From NCBI GenBank assembly GCA_964418565.1, contig CAYQMB010000018.1:1-37394 (forward strand): DNA of 37,394 bases, given 5' to 3'. A program made the translations under genes and the position numbers. Below the pieces are notes generated by a model, which made no database searches, was not told the DNA's origin, and was given only the letters and a program-made list of their open reading frames with translations. Positions within the stretch are counted from its first letter, which is position 1. Every line of letters starts with the position of its first letter. This document shows, one piece after another, positions 1-8,582 of the stretch. Source of the stretch: JAQIBY01 sp964418565 (GTDB lineage Bacteria > Bacteroidota > Bacteroidia > Bacteroidales > ML635J-15).

Positions 1-1550
1 TCAGCGCCAAGAATACGTGATTCATACTCTTTGAGTTCATCGTTAATGTAGCGCTCGGCACTCACCAGGGTTTGTCGCCGTACCCATTCTTCGGGCACTT
101 TATCTTTATGCGTATTCCGCACTTCAAAATAATACCCAAACACATTATTGTATCCCACTTTCAGGCTGCTGATGCCGGTTTCTTCGGCTTGTTCGTGCTG
201 CATTTTCAGCAGGTAATCTTTGCCTGAATGGGCGATATCGCGCAGTTCATCAAGTTCTTTTGAAACACCATCGGCAATAACTTTGCCTTTGTTGACCTGA
301 ACCGGCGGGTCATCCTGAATTTCCCGGGCAATTTTATCACGGATTTCGGAGCATGGATTCAACTGATCTGCAATTTGGCGAAGGCCTTCATCATCTTTTT
401 CTGCAAGGCTTTCTTTTACTGGCAGGATAGCATCAAAAGCCGCCTTAAACTGATTGACTTCCCGTGGGTTGATTTTACCCATAGCTACGCGTGAAACAAG
501 GCGTTCAAGGTCGCCAATGTTGGCAAAATGTGCTTCCAGAGCATCCAGAAGGCCGGCATCATTTCTGAGGTAAGCGACACTATTGAGTCGGTACTGGATT
601 TTTTTTATATCCAGCAGAGGGAAAGCAAGCCATCGCTTGAGCATACGCCCCCCCATGGCCGTCGTTGTTTTATCGAGCACATCGACAAGCGCTTTACCAC
701 CGGCATTTAATGGCTGGAATATTTCAAGGTTTTGTATGGTAAAGCGATCGAGCCAGACATAATTATCTTCTGTCAGGCGTGTAATCCCTGTAATATGATC
801 ATTTTTTTTGTGCTCGGTCATATCCAGGTAATTCATCACAGCACCGGCTGCAATAATTCCGGCTTTTGCATCTTCAACACCAAAGCCTTTGAGATTTTTT
901 GTTTTGAAGTGATTCAGCAGTTTATCATAGGCATTTTCAAGTGTAAAAACCCATTCATCCAGCGGGTATGTGATGTATCTGTCAGCGAACAGATCAGCAA
1001 GTTCATCGCCTTTTGAGCGTGGGTAAAGCACCTCTTTCGGGCTCATATTTTGCAACAGCTTATCAGCATACTCACGATTTCCTTCTGCCAGCAAAAATTC
1101 GCCTGTGGATATATCCAGAAAGGCCATCCCGGTTTTGGGTTTGCCGGGGTACACACAAGCCAGAAAGTTATTTTCCTTATGCTCAAGCACATTTTCATGC
1201 ATAGAGACACCTGGGGTAACCAATTCGGTGATTCCGCGCTTTACAACGTTTTTTGTTTGTTTGGGATCTTCAAGCTGCTCACAAATGGCCACACGCTGCC
1301 CGGCTCTTACCAGTTTTGGCAGGTAAGTATCCAACGCGTGATACGGAAATCCGGCCAGGGCAATTTTTGATGCTGAACCATTGGCGCGCTTTGTCAGGGT
1401 AATGCCAAGAATTTTAGATACAGCAACAGCATCCGATTCGAAGGTTTCATAAAAATCCCCAACCCGGAACAACAGAACAGCATCAGGGTGTTTGCCTTTA
1501 ATCCGGTAATACTGATCCATCAATGGTGTTTTTCCTGACTTTTTTGCCAT
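1..1550 (-). CDS. mutS: DNA mismatch repair protein MutS (partial, C-terminus beyond the window)
   Basis: MutS recognises mismatched or looped-out bases and starts methyl-independent mismatch repair in the cytoplasm. Reading the minus strand from the ATG at 1550 gives 516 residues that run off the left edge. The N-terminal mismatch-recognition domain carries the Phe-x-Glu motif (F33-Y-E35 within GDFYETF). Connector, core and clamp regions follow, and the visible part ends in the conserved ESRILGA stretch of the clamp domain. The ATPase domain with the Walker motifs is missing because the window ends, not because the gene is broken. The frame is open throughout. A DUF2147 gene lies upstream on the same strand, 79 bases away. 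Identification is by recognised family sequence; the canonical F-x-E reading indicates MutS1 rather than MutS2. Confidence 0.97.
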   Translation of the reverse strand, partial: MAKKSGKTPLMDQYYRIKGKHPDAVLLFRVGDFYETFESDAVAVSKILGITLTKRANGSASKIALAGFPYHALDTYLPKLVRAGQRVAICEQLEDPKQTKNVVKRGITELVTPGVSMHENVLEHKENNFLACVYPGKPKTGMAFLDISTGEFLLAEGNREYADKLLQNMSPKEVLYPRSKGDELADLFADRYITYPLDEWVFTLENAYDKLLNHFKTKNLKGFGVEDAKAGIIAAGAVMNYLDMTEHKKNDHITGITRLTEDNYVWLDRFTIQNLEIFQPLNAGGKALVDVLDKTTTAMGGRMLKRWLAFPLLDIKKIQYRLNSVAYLRNDAGLLDALEAHFANIGDLERLVSRVAMGKINPREVNQFKAAFDAILPVKESLAEKDDEGLRQIADQLNPCSEIRDKIAREIQDDPPVQVNKGKVIADGVSKELDELRDIAHSGKDYLLKMQHEQAEETGISSLKVGYNNVFGYYFEVRNTHKDKVPEEWVRRQTLVSAERYINDELKEYESRILGA

Positions 1551-1629
1551 ACCAATTTACTTTCAGACAAAAGTACAATGAATAATGCCTGATTAAAAAC
1601 GGAGTTATTAACTTTTTATACGCTGAATT

Positions 1630-2052
1630 TTATTGATACCGGTACCAGGTTTGCGTGCGATATACAGGACCGATGTAACCTCTGACATTTAACTTTCGGT
1701 TATTCTCTGCCCAGATTTTGCACTTGTAAAGTTTTCCGTTATCGGGATCTAGGATTCCGTCTTTACCTTCCCATTTGCCATTATCCAGCTCCAGACCATT
1801 AATGATTTGCATTCCATTGATGGGTTCATTTTTCAAATTCCCGTCACACGCTGTACAAAGCGGGTTTTCCTCATCGTTGTCAATGAGTTTGATGATTTTT
1901 CCGTACAATTTCCCATCATTTTTATAAATGCGGACAACCGATTTTGCTTTTCCGGTTTTATCATCAACCGTTTTCCACAGGCCCTCTACTGATTGTGCAA
2001 CCATGAGCATGGGAAGCAGTAACATACTTATAAACAGGCTAATTTTTTTCAT
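1630..2052 (-). CDS. DUF2147 family secreted protein
   Basis: This 140-residue protein has a signal peptide (residues 1-19, hydrophobic stretch then VAQ cleavage region) and matches the DUF2147 family (COG4731). The features are an opening EGLWKTVDDKTGKAKS segment, a central pair of cysteines in CTACDG, and a closing RGYIGPVYRTQTWYR-like stretch. Members are small periplasmic or extracytoplasmic beta-barrel-like proteins of unknown function, roughly 120-150 residues long, so this one is complete. The CxxC pair could bind metal or form a disulfide; that is inference. It sits upstream of mutS and is divergent from the saccharopine-dehydrogenase-like gene, across 276 bases that hold the plus-strand promoter. 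No functional link to mutS is evident. Confidence 0.85.
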   Translation of the reverse strand: MKKISLFISMLLLPMLMVAQSVEGLWKTVDDKTGKAKSVVRIYKNDGKLYGKIIKLIDNDEENPLCTACDGNLKNEPINGMQIINGLELDNGKWEGKDGILDPDNGKLYKCKIWAENNRKLNVRGYIGPVYRTQTWYRYQ

Positions 2053-2272
2053 AACGATTTTTATTTAGTGCAAAATACAAATTTTATTTTAAACACATGC
2101 AATTTCATGCCCGGCGATTTCCCTCATAAGCAGGTAAAATTTTCCGGCAAATTTGGTATTACCCCAAGAAATCTCAAATGCAATAAAGGAGCTTTCATGC
2201 TGTTATACTGAATCTTACAATGCATTTTATTTACATAACATATTTTCAACAAAAATTCTGTGACAGAAATTG

Positions 2273-2303
2273 TTTTTTTTAACCAAATCTTCTTTTAGGT
2301 TTG
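2273..2303 (+). promoter_or_regulatory. Putative Bacteroidota-type promoter for the saccharopine dehydrogenase-like gene
   Basis: TAGGTTTG at 2296-2303 is a full match to the Bacteroidota -7 consensus TAnnTTTG. A T-rich -33 candidate (TTTT instead of TTTG) lies exactly 19 bases upstream. The predicted start of transcription would leave a leader of about 20 bases before the ATG at 2329. The -33 lies in a run of T, so only the -7 is informative. Confidence 0.45.
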
Positions 2304-2328
2304 TCTAAAATAAATTTTACTTAACAGC

Positions 2329-3666
2329 ATGAAACAGATATTAATTTTAGGCGCAGGTTTATCAGCAACAAGTCTGATCAACTACTTATTGGAACATGCA
2401 GAGACAGAAGACTGGAAAATTCGTTTGGGAGATATTGACGAATCCCTGGCGGCATCAAAGATCAATGGTCATCCCCGCGGGGAGTCGTTTGGTTTTGATG
2501 TTAACAATGAAAAACAGATTGCTCAGGAGGTAAATGCCTGTGACATTGCTGTTTCGTTGTTACCGGCAAGTTTTCATCCCTTAATTGCCAGGGCATGTGT
2601 GGATCTGAACAAACATATGGTAACAGCGTCCTATGTTTCGGATGAAATGAAAGCACTTGACAAGGAAGCTAAGGAAAAAGGCCTGACACTTTTGAATGAG
2701 CTTGGTGTTGATCCCGGTATCGACCATATGTCTGCTATGCGGGTAATTGACAAAATACGCGATGAAGGTGGGAAACTTCAGGTTTTCAAATCAAGCACAG
2801 GAGGGTTGATCGCACCTGAATACGATAACAACCCGTGGAATTACAAATTCACCTGGAATCCACGCAATGTGGTACTTGCAGGCCAGGCAACTGCCTGTTT
2901 TATCCGCAATGGCAGGTATAAATACATCCCCTATCATCAACTGTTCAAAAGAACAGAAACAACCAGCGTACTGGATTTTGGTGAATTTGAGGTATATCCA
3001 AACCGCGACTCACTCTCCTACCGCGAAATCTATGGGCTGGAAGACATCCCGACAATTTTCCGGGGTACCATGCGCCGGCCGGGCTATTGCGATGCCTGGA
3101 ATGTATTTGTGCAGCTTGGCATGACAGACGACAGCATTGAATATGTGGGTGATGAAAAAACGACTTACCGGGATTTCATCAATTCATTTTTGCGTTATGA
3201 ACCCGACACATCCGTTGAAGACAAGCTATGCGAATTTATGAATCTGGATCCCTATGGTGAGATCATGAAAAAACTCAAATGGCTCGGCATATTTGACAAG
3301 CGTCCGATTGGTATTTCAGGTGCAACACCAGCACAAATTCTGCAAAAATTGCTTGAAGAAAAGTGGGCTCTCGGTAAAGATGACAAGGATATGATTGTCA
3401 TGCAGCATAAGTTTGAATATGAACTCAAAGGTGAAAGAAAAGGCATCAAATCAAGTTTTGCTTACATTGGTAAATCCCAGGCAGAAACAGCCATGGCCTT
3501 TACTGTCGGCACACCTGCTGCCATTGCTGTTCGTTTGCTTGCAACCGGAAAAATCAATCTGACGGGTGTTCATACACCGGTAATACCTGAACTGTATAAT
3601 CCCATTCTTGATGAGCTGGAAAACTATGGCATCCGCTTTATTGAAGAGGAAATGAACGTGAATTAA
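2329..3666 (+). CDS. Saccharopine dehydrogenase-like reductase
   Basis: This 445-residue cytoplasmic enzyme belongs to the saccharopine dehydrogenase (LYS9/saccharopine reductase-like) family. These enzymes interconvert saccharopine with either glutamate plus aminoadipate semialdehyde or lysine plus 2-oxoglutarate, using NAD(P). The N-terminus has a Rossmann dinucleotide fold (ILGAGLSAT, residues 6-14). The LNELGVDPGIDHMSAM stretch near residue 125-140 is the diagnostic catalytic-domain motif, and the C-terminal domain ends with a TPVIPELYNPILDELE-like segment. Length fits the family (about 400-450). It is a single-gene unit with its own promoter and a strong terminator. No other lysine-pathway gene is nearby, so the substrate is uncertain; carboxynorspermidine dehydrogenases belong to the same superfamily and remain an alternative. 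Confidence 0.85.
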   Translation: MKQILILGAGLSATSLINYLLEHAETEDWKIRLGDIDESLAASKINGHPRGESFGFDVNNEKQIAQEVNACDIAVSLLPASFHPLIARACVDLNKHMVTASYVSDEMKALDKEAKEKGLTLLNELGVDPGIDHMSAMRVIDKIRDEGGKLQVFKSSTGGLIAPEYDNNPWNYKFTWNPRNVVLAGQATACFIRNGRYKYIPYHQLFKRTETTSVLDFGEFEVYPNRDSLSYREIYGLEDIPTIFRGTMRRPGYCDAWNVFVQLGMTDDSIEYVGDEKTTYRDFINSFLRYEPDTSVEDKLCEFMNLDPYGEIMKKLKWLGIFDKRPIGISGATPAQILQKLLEEKWALGKDDKDMIVMQHKFEYELKGERKGIKSSFAYIGKSQAETAMAFTVGTPAAIAVRLLATGKINLTGVHTPVIPELYNPILDELENYGIRFIEEEMNVN

Positions 3667-3696
3667 AACAGTATCAATTCCATAAAACACAAAACT

Positions 3697-3730
3697 AAGG
3701 CTGTCCGTTAGCAAACGGGCGGCCTTTTTT
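3697..3730 (+). terminator. Rho-independent terminator after the saccharopine dehydrogenase-like gene
   Basis: A 13-bp stem (AAGGCTGTCCGTT pairing with AACGGGCGGCCTT, two G.U pairs) with a 4-base loop is followed by a run of six T. It lies 30 bases after the stop codon. Its reverse complement faces the end of the histidine kinase gene and is followed by AGTTTTG, so it may work weakly in both directions. It shares the GGCTGTCCG core with the hairpin at 21911-21945. Confidence 0.9.
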
Positions 3731-3754
3731 CTAAGCTCACAGTATATGTTACTT

Positions 3755-6700
3755 TTAGGAAATTTTATGAGCGTACCGTTTAACTTTTTCAGCCAACTCC
3801 TTTCTAATGATCGGTTTACTCAGATAATCATCAAATCCCAGGCGTAAAGCTTCCGTTTTATCAACATCTGCAGCAAAAGCAGTTTGAGCCACAACGGGAA
3901 TACCCGGGCGCATCTGTTTTATTTTATTGCACACGGTAAATCCATCCATTTCGGGCAATCTGATATCTAACAACACAAGGTTAATATCGGCATATTCATC
4001 AACAAGGCGCAAGGCTTCTTTCCCATTGTTGGCAATGAGAATTTTGCCAGGATTCATCCTGCCGAGTAATGCTTTAATAAGTCTGACAGATCCCGGATCA
4101 TCCTCAACAACCAAAATGGTTTTATCGCTTATATCCTTGATATCATCCTTAGAAGGTTCTGATATTTCGTCTTCATCTTCAGGTGCTTCCACAGCAATGT
4201 CGAAACTAAAACATGACCCTTTGCCTTCTTCTGAGCTAACACTGATATTACCATCCATCATTTTCACAAAGGCCTGAGTAATGCTCAGCCCCAGGCCGGC
4301 ACCTTCAAAAACGCGCCCATCATCGTGTTTCACCTGGCTAAAGCGGTTAAATATCACCTTTAGTTTATCTTTTGGTATTCCCATACCGGTATCGGAAACA
4401 GAACAATACAGACGCTGATCTTCACATTTAGCTTCAACCCGGATTTCACCCTCATCCGTATATTTCAGAGCATTTTTGATCAGGTTTGTCAGTATCTGGC
4501 TTAACTTGGTTTTATCACATAATACAACCTTGTTACAAAGATTTTGAATATCAACTATCAAATCGATATTGTTTTGTTTGGCTTCATTCCTGAAAAAATC
4601 ATACTGCTCCTGAAAAACTGCATTCAGATCACATGGCTTAAAATGCAGTTCAGATTGTCCTGACTCGACACGGGATATATCAATCAGGTCGTTGATGATA
4701 TTCAACATGCGGTTTCCGCTGCGCTGAATAACCTGCAGGTAATTATGATGTTCTTCTTTACTCAGGTCATTCTCTTCCAGCAAATTGGCAAAACCCAGGA
4801 TTCCGTTCATTGGGGTGCGGATTTCGTGGCTAACGTTTGCCAGAAATGCAGATTTCAATTTATCGCTTTCCTCAGCCTTGTTTTTTGCTTTTCTCAGGGC
4901 GAATTCAGTTTGTTTTCTTTCTGTGATATCACGGACGATGCAAATGAGCCCTCCATTATCCAGGGCAGTTAATGAAACTTCCTGTGGGAAGCCGGAGCCA
5001 TCTTTTTTCATGCCGGTTGCTTCACCGCGCCATCTGCCTTTTTTGCTGAATTCAGGCATAATTTTGTTTTGAAAGCGACTCAGTTCGTCCCCGTTATAAA
5101 GTAACTCCCAGGTTTTCCCGATAAGTTCAGCCGGAGTCTTGTAGCCATATATTTCAGCATGAGCCTGGTTCATAAAGGTATATTCGCCTTTCTCATTTAG
5201 CAAAGCGATTCCATCAATGGCACTGTTTATGGCCGCGCTTCTATTTTTGAGACGTTGTCTGTCCTTATTCCGCTTCGTAACATCCTCGGTATTTCCAAAC
5301 ACATACATTTTGCCATTCTCAGCATAGGTTTTTCCATATGATCGAAACCACGCCTTTTCACCATCGGCCTTAACAACACGGTACTCCCGGGATATTTTTT
5401 TTCCGGGATTCGCAATACCATCCTCAAAAGCCTGTTTCACCTCAGGCATATGATCCGGCGTAATGTATGAAAAGAATTTTTGCCAATTGTTCTTTATGCT
5501 ATTTGCCGGCAAATTCAGCAAATCATTCACAGTGTTGGCTATGTATGTATTCACAAAGTCGCCATCAGGTGTCACTTCTGCTTTCCATATAACAGAAGGC
5601 AGATTATCAGCGAGGCGTTCCATTTCATGAAGTTTGGCTTCCACCTCAGCTTCAGCCTTTTTTCGTGCGGTAATATCGTAAACTGTCACCAGGCCGGCAG
5701 GTTTACCGTTGTACATGATGGTTGAACCCGACAAATCCATCCATCTGGTTTTCCCCTGTTTGGTAATGATTTTAAGTTCATACCGCATATTGGCGCCTTC
5801 ATCGGAAGATCTTGCCCGCCCTGCTTTTTTCACAGCTTTTGTAGAATCGGGATGAGTAAACTCCCAGAATTTCATGGTAAGCAGTTCAGGTATGGAATAC
5901 CCGGACAATGTTTCTGCGGCCGGGTTTGCATATATCCAGTAATCGTTTTGATGCATCATGATGGCTGTGGCACTGTTTTCAGCCATTTTTCTGAATTTCT
6001 CTTCACTTTCCTTCAGTTCCCTGGACAGACGGTTTCGCTCGGTTATATCCAGCAGGGATGCTACGCGTATACTGCTATCTGATTCCATTCCCACACGGAC
6101 AAGTACATCTTTTTCAACACCTGTTGCATCAACAAACCTGAATTCATGGTCAACGCGCACAAACTCACCTTCAGTGCGTTTCTGATGGTAACCTGACATT
6201 CGTTCTATATCTTCCTTAGCCACAAAATCAGACCATCGGAGCTTACCTTCAATTTTTTCAGAAGGCAAAGCTGCAAGCTCTTCAAACTTTTCATTGCAAC
6301 GTGTTATGATACCGTCATCACCATACGTGCATGTAGCTGTTCCGGTATTTTCAAAGACAGCACGGTACAAAACTTCGGATTGTCTGAGATTTTCCTGTTG
6401 TTCATACGCTTTGCTAACATCCCTAAAAACCAACACAATTCCAAGTAGCTCATTATCTGCATTTCGAATTGGTGCAGCGCTGTCGGCTATCTGATACTCT
6501 GCATCATCATGACTTAACAAGAGAGTGTGATTTGCAAGACCGACAATTTCACCTGTCTCAAGTACTTTATCCACAGGATTGTCAACCGGTTTGCGTGTAA
6601 AGGCATTAACAATCCGAAACACTTCTGTCAGAGGTTTTCCCCGTGCCTCTGCGATATCCATACCGCATAAGTTTTGAGCCACAGGGTTCATGCGGGCAAC

Positions 6701-7669
6701 ATTTCCTTTAACATCTGTGGATATTACAGCATCACCAATGGAATAAAGGGTAGTATCGAGGTCATTTTTCACGTTTTCCAGTTGCAGTTTGCTATAAATA
6801 GCATCCAGAAAAAATGAAATATCATCGGCAAATTCGTTAAACCGTTCTTTTTCATTATCAATCCTGACAAAATGCTCATCAAGACTCACAGCAATAACTC
6901 CAAAAATTTTATTGCCGTAAAACAAAGCTTTAACAAAAACAGCATTTTCTGCATGTTCATCGCTCAAGATGCAATCTTCACATGGTTCTTCGGGCAGGCG
7001 TGTATACATGCCTTCAGGCTTGTTAAGCGCTTCATTAAACTGTTCAGGAAAGTTTCCGTTCCGGATTTTTTCTTCAAAAGCATCAGCATTTCGCAGGTTG
7101 AAGGAAGCAAATTGTGAGACATGTTTCTCGTTATCAAACAATGCAATCCACGCAGAATCATAAGCTTCCGGGTAATCCTGTACTCCTTTAGCAATTATAC
7201 TTGCAATCTTCGTGTTATCATCAATCTCCCAAAGCAGCTTATTCAAGTGCTGCATAAGTTTAAAAACAGCATCCTGATGTTTGTGACCCCTTTCCAGTTC
7301 TTTCTGACGGGTAATATTTTCAAAAACGGTAACAAAACTGTTTTTACGTGGCTTATACACCTGAATGTGAAAATGCATATCCATAGGCTGATAATAGCTA
7401 TCCAATGCAACAACTTGCCCGGACTCCACAACAGAAGCATAAGGTTCCAGAAAGGGTGGATTATCTACATCGTATATGTCAGTAGCAAGCCTGTCCCTGG
7501 CTTTTTCAACAGGGATTCCCAGAATTTTTTCAAAAAGCGGATTTGCATCAATAAGTTTATAATTAACAATTGAGCCGTTTTGGTCTCTTACTACATCATG
7601 CATAGCCCACGCCTTTCCAAGATTATGAAATACATCGGCTATATTTTTGTCAGATAAAGAGGCTGCCAT
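3755..7669 (-). CDS. Multi-PAS/GAF hybrid histidine kinase-response regulator
   Basis: This 1304-residue signalling protein has no predicted membrane segment, so it probably senses in the cytoplasm. Order, by approximate residue: PAS (10-125), GAF (130-295), PAS (305-425), PAS (430-550), PAS (555-670), PAS (685-800), PAS (808-920), HisKA dimerisation domain (930-1000), HATPase (1045-1160) and receiver (1182-1300). The H box holds the phosphorylatable His948 (ANVSHEIRTP). The N box (NLIKNALKY) and G box (DTGMGIP) are intact. The receiver has the acidic pair around 1189-1191, Asp1235 (LLDIRLPE) and Lys1285 (LSKP). The GAF domain contains a CEDC motif (C230, C233), a possible cofactor or metal site. 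There is no DNA-binding output domain and no regulator gene next to it, so its partner is elsewhere. The ATG at 7669 is the only good start. Confidence 0.95.
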   Translation of the reverse strand: MAASLSDKNIADVFHNLGKAWAMHDVVRDQNGSIVNYKLIDANPLFEKILGIPVEKARDRLATDIYDVDNPPFLEPYASVVESGQVVALDSYYQPMDMHFHIQVYKPRKNSFVTVFENITRQKELERGHKHQDAVFKLMQHLNKLLWEIDDNTKIASIIAKGVQDYPEAYDSAWIALFDNEKHVSQFASFNLRNADAFEEKIRNGNFPEQFNEALNKPEGMYTRLPEEPCEDCILSDEHAENAVFVKALFYGNKIFGVIAVSLDEHFVRIDNEKERFNEFADDISFFLDAIYSKLQLENVKNDLDTTLYSIGDAVISTDVKGNVARMNPVAQNLCGMDIAEARGKPLTEVFRIVNAFTRKPVDNPVDKVLETGEIVGLANHTLLLSHDDAEYQIADSAAPIRNADNELLGIVLVFRDVSKAYEQQENLRQSEVLYRAVFENTGTATCTYGDDGIITRCNEKFEELAALPSEKIEGKLRWSDFVAKEDIERMSGYHQKRTEGEFVRVDHEFRFVDATGVEKDVLVRVGMESDSSIRVASLLDITERNRLSRELKESEEKFRKMAENSATAIMMHQNDYWIYANPAAETLSGYSIPELLTMKFWEFTHPDSTKAVKKAGRARSSDEGANMRYELKIITKQGKTRWMDLSGSTIMYNGKPAGLVTVYDITARKKAEAEVEAKLHEMERLADNLPSVIWKAEVTPDGDFVNTYIANTVNDLLNLPANSIKNNWQKFFSYITPDHMPEVKQAFEDGIANPGKKISREYRVVKADGEKAWFRSYGKTYAENGKMYVFGNTEDVTKRNKDRQRLKNRSAAINSAIDGIALLNEKGEYTFMNQAHAEIYGYKTPAELIGKTWELLYNGDELSRFQNKIMPEFSKKGRWRGEATGMKKDGSGFPQEVSLTALDNGGLICIVRDITERKQTEFALRKAKNKAEESDKLKSAFLANVSHEIRTPMNGILGFANLLEENDLSKEEHHNYLQVIQRSGNRMLNIINDLIDISRVESGQSELHFKPCDLNAVFQEQYDFFRNEAKQNNIDLIVDIQNLCNKVVLCDKTKLSQILTNLIKNALKYTDEGEIRVEAKCEDQRLYCSVSDTGMGIPKDKLKVIFNRFSQVKHDDGRVFEGAGLGLSITQAFVKMMDGNISVSSEEGKGSCFSFDIAVEAPEDEDEISEPSKDDIKDISDKTILVVEDDPGSVRLIKALLGRMNPGKILIANNGKEALRLVDEYADINLVLLDIRLPEMDGFTVCNKIKQMRPGIPVVAQTAFAADVDKTEALRLGFDDYLSKPIIRKELAEKVKRYAHKIS

Positions 7670-7838
7670 AGGTTAAGTTTTTGTTAAATATACAAAATTT
7701 TACATACAATCCGACACAAGCACCTGTAAACCATGCCCAAATGGCTTGGTTAATTACACGCCAAAGCGGAAATTTTGTTTTACGACAAACCTATTGTCCT
7801 TAAGATGAAATTCTCATGATTAAAAAACCTGAGATCAC

Positions 7839-8582
7839 TCATCCTCTTTGCCTCAACACTTCGTACATAGAAACGGCAGCAGCTACGGAGACATTCAGGG
7901 AAGCAATTTTCCCTTTCATAGGCAGTTTAACCAAACCATCCACATGTTTCATCACCTGGTTGGAGATGCCGGTTTCCTCCGAGCCCATAACCAGAGCAAT
8001 TGGCATTTTCATATCCTGTTCAAAGATGTTTTCAGAGCCTTTTTCTGTAATACCCAAAACCTTCAGGCCAGAATTTTTAAGAAACTTCACCGCACCGGAA
8101 AGCACAGAAGACTTGCATACGGGCACGCGGTTCAGTGCTCCTGCAGACGTTTTCATGGCATCTGCATTGATACGGGCTGCCCCTTTATCGGGGATAATGA
8201 TGGCATGCACACCGGTACATTCAGCGGTACGTACCATGGCACCAAAATTTCGCACATCTGTCACACCATCCAGGATAAGAATAAAAGGCTCCTCTCCTTT
8301 TTCATATATCCCCGGCAGGACATCCTCGATATCAGCAAAATCAACCGGAGACATCCATGCAATGATACCCTGATGGTTTTTTCGTGTAATGCGGTTTATT
8401 TTTTCAACAGGCACCCGCTGAATAATAACATCATTATCACGGGCCAGGTTACGGATATCGTGAAAATTCTCTGATTTGAATTCCCTGCTCATCTGGATTT
8501 TATCAATGCTTTTCCCGGCCTTAAGTGCCTCAAGTACAGCATGAGTTCCAAACACATAATCTTTCGTATTTTTTTCCATCAT
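7839..8582 (-). CDS. rlmB: 23S rRNA (guanosine-2'-O-)-methyltransferase RlmB-type (SpoU/TrmH family)
   Basis: This 247-residue protein is a SPOUT (SpoU/TrmH) methyltransferase of the RlmB type, which methylates the 2'-OH of G2251 of 23S rRNA with S-adenosylmethionine. The N-terminal substrate-binding region starts with VFGTHAVLEAL (residues 10-20). The three catalytic motifs are present: DGVTDVRNFGAMVRTAE (with the catalytic Arg), LVMGSEETGI, and LPMKGKIASLNVSVAAAV, which forms the trefoil knot. Its ATG overlaps the stop of the GWxTD gene in an ATGA arrangement, so it is the last gene of the tightly packed minus-strand operon. A second ATG three bases later is equally possible. Other TrmH-family targets cannot be excluded, but length and N-terminal domain fit RlmB. 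Confidence 0.92.
   Translation of the reverse strand: MMEKNTKDYVFGTHAVLEALKAGKSIDKIQMSREFKSENFHDIRNLARDNDVIIQRVPVEKINRITRKNHQGIIAWMSPVDFADIEDVLPGIYEKGEEPFILILDGVTDVRNFGAMVRTAECTGVHAIIIPDKGAARINADAMKTSAGALNRVPVCKSSVLSGAVKFLKNSGLKVLGITEKGSENIFEQDMKMPIALVMGSEETGISNQVMKHVDGLVKLPMKGKIASLNVSVAAAVSMYEVLRQRG

Noticed and set aside
7816..8474. Two overlapping plus-strand frames of 185 and 208 residues
   Set aside because: Both are antisense to rlmB, which has all three SpoU motifs.
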